Source: Anaerolineae bacterium CG2_30_58_95 (GTDB lineage Bacteria; Chloroflexota; Anaerolineae; Anaerolineales; Villigracilaceae). Taken from it: a stretch of 5,267 nucleotides of DNA. The translations under genes were made by a program, and so were the position numbers. The notes below the pieces were generated by a model, which did not search any database, was not told where the DNA came from, and saw nothing but the letters and a program-made list of their open reading frames with translations. The stretch covers positions 1 to 5,267 of the forward strand of contig MNXK01000180.1 in NCBI GenBank assembly GCA_001872165.1, given 5' to 3'. How positions within the stretch are numbered: position 1 is the stretch's first letter; each line of letters opens with the position of its first letter. This document shows positions 2,506 through 5,267 of this stretch, piece after piece.

Positions 2506-5267
2506 ATGCCCACCGACATCCAGGTCCAAGTCGAGCGCCGCCGCGAGCGGGCGCGTGAAGAGATTCTCAAGATTGCCAATAAAGGCAGCCATCCCGTCTT
2601 CAGCCTGTTCGAGGTTAAATCGGCGGTCTCCGGGCGGACCTATCGCGTCGAAATCCGCTCGCTGGACGAAATGCAAAATTCCTGTACCTGCCCCGATTAC
2701 AAGACAAATCTCATCAGCACCTGCAAACACATTGAAGGCGTGCTGATTTACCTCCAGGAAGCGCATGGCGAGAAGCTTCAAAAACTGGTTGCCGAGCGTC
2801 CGCGCGGCACGCAGATCTACGTTCATTACGGCTTGGATGTGACTGTGCGCCTCGCCCTGCCCCAGCCTGACCGGCCCGCCATCCAGGAATTGCTCACCCG
2901 CTACTTCGACCCTTCCGGCCTGCTGGCGGGCGCGCCTTTGCAAGTTTTACCCTCCCTGTTTGCCGCCGTCGAGGCCCTGCCTGCCCGCGAGCGTCCCCTC
3001 GTGCGCGTGGATGAGTCGGTGCGCGAATACCTGGCGCTGCTGCAAGACCGCGAGGAGGTCCAGCAGCAGAAGGAATGGTTCCTTGATCAGGTCAAGCGCG
3101 GACAGCGCAACTTCGATGTGCTTTCCACCAAACTGTATCCCTACCAGGAACAGGGCGCCATGCACCTGGCCTTTGGCCGCCGAGCTATGCTGGCCGATGA
3201 CATGGGCCTGGGCAAGACCGTCCAGGCCATCGCCGCCTCAGCCCTGCTCAAGGAAATGCGCGATATCCAGCGGGTGCTGGTCATCTGCCCGGCTTCGCTC
3301 AAGCACCAGTGGGCGCGTGAGATCCGCCGCTTCACCTCGCTGCCGGTAACTGTCGTGGAGGGCAACCTGCTCGAACGCCGCAAACTGTATCACGAGCAGG
3401 GCTTTTTCAAGATCATCAACTACGAGCTGGTGCGCCGCGATCAGGATGAGCTACTTAAGCTGCGCCCCGACCTCATCATCCTCGACGAAGCCCAGCGCAT
3501 CAAGAACTGGCGCGCCAAGACCGCACAGATGGTCAAGGCCCTGCCCAGCCGCTATGCCTTCGTCCTCACCGGCACGCCGCTCGAAAACCGCATAGACGAA
3601 CTCTACAGCATCTTTCAATTTCTCGACCCGCGCATCCTCGGCCCGCTCTGGCACTTCAACGACCGCTTCTACGAATTGGAAAAGCGCGACAGCGGCACAT
3701 ACAAAGTGCTCGGCTACAAAAACCTTGACCAACTGCGCGCCCTCATCGCCCCTTACGTGCTGCGCCGCACCCGCGGCGAAGTGCTCAAAGACCTGCCTCC
3801 GCGCACCGACAACAACTTCTTCGTCGAAATGACCGACCCGCAGTGGCAAGCTTACAACGAATTCCGCGAGCACCTTGCCAAGCTTATCGCTAAAGCCCAG
3901 CGCATGCCGCTCACCCCCAAAGAGCGCGAAATCCTGTTGATGTGCCTGATCAAAATGCGCCTCATCTGCAACGCCCTGGCCCTGCACGACAAGGAAATCC
4001 TGCCCAAAGACCGCGAGAAGACCGGCCCCAAACTGGGTGAGCTGGGAGAAATCCTGGCCGAGGAAATCGCCTCCAACGGCCATAAAGCCATCGTGTTCAG
4101 CCAGTGGGCCAACATGCTGGCCTTCACCGAACCCATCATCCAGCGCGTCGGCCTGGGCTACGTCAAGCTGACCGGCGACGTGCCCTCCGCCAAACGCGGC
4201 GATCTCATCCAGAAATTCTTCGACGATCCCGCCTGCCGCGTCTTTCTTTCCACCGATGCGGGCGGCGTCGGACTGAACTTGCAAGCTGCCAGCCTGGTCA
4301 TCAACCTCGACCTGCCCTGGAATCCCGCCGTGCTCGAACAGCGTATTGCCCGCGCCCACCGTCACGGCCAGCTCTCCTCGGTGCAGGTCATCAACCTGAT
4401 CGCCAAAGACACCATCGAGGAACGCATGTTGGACACGCTGGCTGCCAAGAAGAACGTTTTTGCCAGCGTCTTTGGCGCGGAGGAGGCTCCCAGCGCGATC
4501 AAATTCGAGGATATGGGACAAAGCCTGCTCCAGAAACTGGGCGAAATTCTCAAGACACCCGCCGAAATCGAACTGGACCTTACGCCGGCTGCCGTTGCCG
4601 AGGCTGCCGCGCCACCCGAGGCCCCTCCCCTGCCCCTTCCCACCCTGAAAGGTTTCGCCGCCCTGCTGCTCGACCGCCTCCCCGGCAAAATCCTACTCGT
4701 GCGCAAAGTCCCGCCCATGCCTGGAGTTAGCGGCGAAGGCATCCTGGTTGTCGTCTCCGGCGCGCCCGCTGACCTGCGCCAGCCGGTGGAGAACGTCGTT
4801 GCCGAACACTACGTCGAAAATCCGCCCGCCTTGCACTTGATGGACTCAGAGGGATTTCGCGCCCTTTTAACCTTTATCCCCGCCCTGGCCGCCGCACCAG
4901 CCCCGGAGGAAGTTGCTTACCACGCCGTCAGCCTGCCCGCCGCGCCGGTGAGCGACTCTGCCCTCTTGGAATCCCGCCGCAAGCGCGCCAGCGAGGGGCT
5001 TGCCTTCGCCGAGAAACGCCTCGCCCTGGCGGATGTCTTGCTGAAAGGCGGCTTCCCCGAAGAGATGACCCGCCCTCTGCGCGAGGCCCTCGGCTGGAGC
5101 CTGACCTCGCTCCTGGCCCTGCATTCTGACCGCGACCCCGCTGCTGATTTACCCTCCCCGCGCCTTATCCAGGCTGAACTGGTTGAGCGCAGCCAGTTGC
5201 CCCCCGACCTGGCGCAGCGTCTCGCCCAGGCCCGCGACCTGACTGCCCCCTCTGAAGTCGGCGAAGA
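2506..5267 (+). CDS. SWIM-SNF2 helicase-like ATPase with extra C-terminal region (3' end cut by window)
   Basis: The frame is open for 920 codons to the window end; the stop lies outside. The start ATG has GGAGG (2495-2499) 6 nt upstream and an in-frame TAA at 2485-2487, so no earlier start is possible. Residues 60-75 carry a SWIM zinc-binding motif, C60-x-C62-x10-C73-x-H75. The SNF2 ATPase core follows with all motifs: LYPYQ (210-214), Walker A DDMGLGKT (231-238), Ia VLVICPASL (257-265), Walker B DEAQ (327-330), III LTGTPLEN (354-361), LRRTRGEV (about 419-426), IV VFSQW (530-534), V STDAGGVGLNLQAAS (582-596), VI QRIARAHRHGQ (612-622; R616 and R619 as arginine fingers). All catalytic residues look intact, so it should be an active ATP-driven DNA translocase or remodeller in the cytoplasm. 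After about 690 come a Pro/Ala linker, an alpha/beta-like segment (715-790), a second linker and a helical HEPN-like segment (about 820-920). Bacterial SNF2 proteins act in repair, transcription recycling or phage defence, and the sequence does not decide which. Confidence 0.93.
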   Translation, partial: MPTDIQVQVERRRERAREEILKIANKGSHPVFSLFEVKSAVSGRTYRVEIRSLDEMQNSCTCPDYKTNLISTCKHIEGVLIYLQEAHGEKLQKLVAERPRGTQIYVHYGLDVTVRLALPQPDRPAIQELLTRYFDPSGLLAGAPLQVLPSLFAAVEALPARERPLVRVDESVREYLALLQDREEVQQQKEWFLDQVKRGQRNFDVLSTKLYPYQEQGAMHLAFGRRAMLADDMGLGKTVQAIAASALLKEMRDIQRVLVICPASLKHQWAREIRRFTSLPVTVVEGNLLERRKLYHEQGFFKIINYELVRRDQDELLKLRPDLIILDEAQRIKNWRAKTAQMVKALPSRYAFVLTGTPLENRIDELYSIFQFLDPRILGPLWHFNDRFYELEKRDSGTYKVLGYKNLDQLRALIAPYVLRRTRGEVLKDLPPRTDNNFFVEMTDPQWQAYNEFREHLAKLIAKAQRMPLTPKEREILLMCLIKMRLICNALALHDKEILPKDREKTGPKLGELGEILAEEIASNGHKAIVFSQWANMLAFTEPIIQRVGLGYVKLTGDVPSAKRGDLIQKFFDDPACRVFLSTDAGGVGLNLQAASLVINLDLPWNPAVLEQRIARAHRHGQLSSVQVINLIAKDTIEERMLDTLAAKKNVFASVFGAEEAPSAIKFEDMGQSLLQKLGEILKTPAEIELDLTPAAVAEAAAPPEAPPLPLPTLKGFAALLLDRLPGKILLVRKVPPMPGVSGEGILVVVSGAPADLRQPVENVVAEHYVENPPALHLMDSEGFRALLTFIPALAAAPAPEEVAYHAVSLPAAPVSDSALLESRRKRASEGLAFAEKRLALADVLLKGGFPEEMTRPLREALGWSLTSLLALHSDRDPAADLPSPRLIQAELVERSQLPPDLAQRLAQARDLTAPSEVGE

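Noticed and set aside
2401..2943. 180-codon open frame on the minus strand
   Set aside because: It runs antisense to the SWIM region and through the SNF2 promoter, with no recognisable domain.
3451..4521. 356-codon open frame on the minus strand
   Set aside because: It is fully antisense to the SNF2 core, where every helicase motif is intact on the plus strand. Long antisense frames are expected in GC-rich genes.
4104..4730. 208-codon open frame on the plus strand in another frame
   Set aside because: It is an out-of-frame shadow of the SNF2 motifs V-VI and linker, with Arg/Pro-rich low-complexity translation.
1..5267. tRNA, rRNA, CRISPR array, insertion sequence or transposase
   Set aside because: None of their signatures was seen on either strand. 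The few repeats are short and intergenic and do not form a spaced array or bound a transposase gene.

Overview
The window (5,267 bp, GC-rich coding DNA with an AT-rich intergenic island) holds two divergent transcription units and is bacterial. On the minus strand (2253 down to 10) lies a compact five-gene cluster. In the direction of transcription it reads: XRE-cupin regulator, small hydrophobic protein, NifX/NifB-type cofactor-binding domain protein, 2x[4Fe-4S] ferredoxin-like protein, DUF5320-type Gly/Arg-rich protein. On the plus strand a single long gene (2506 to beyond the window end) encodes a SWIM-SNF2 helicase with a large extra C-terminal region. The gene set, GC content and repeat style would fit an anaerobic environmental bacterium. 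Chloroflexota (Anaerolineae-like) is my best guess, but that is an inference from gene families and not from a marker gene.

Minus-strand operon: spacings are 12 nt, a 4-nt ATGA overlap, 41 nt and 44 nt, and every gene has a good Shine-Dalgarno sequence. These sites show that two genes start a few codons inside the longest reading frame (DUF5320-type protein at 315, small protein at 1518). A near-consensus sigma-70-type promoter (TTGATT, 17 bp, TATAAT) drives the operon 34 nt upstream of the regulator. The likely theme is handling or sensing of an Fe-S or metal cofactor, or redox state, controlled by the metal/ligand-binding cupin regulator. No nitrogenase gene is present, so the NifX-like protein should not be read as nitrogen fixation.

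Intergenic region 2254-2505 (252 bp, the longest gene-free stretch) holds the two divergent promoters and, between them, an unusual ordered element. It consists of a perfect 9-bp tandem repeat abutting a perfect 15-bp inverted repeat whose arms are themselves palindromic, giving four hexamer half-sites every 9 bp.

Plus-strand gene: a complete set of SNF2 motifs (I, Ia, II, III, IV, V, VI) follows an N-terminal CxC...CxH SWIM zinc-binding motif. After the helicase core (about residue 690) come a Pro/Ala linker, a small alpha/beta-like segment and a helical segment that resembles HEPN domains. That C-terminal region, cut by the window edge, is the most likely place for something not yet described.
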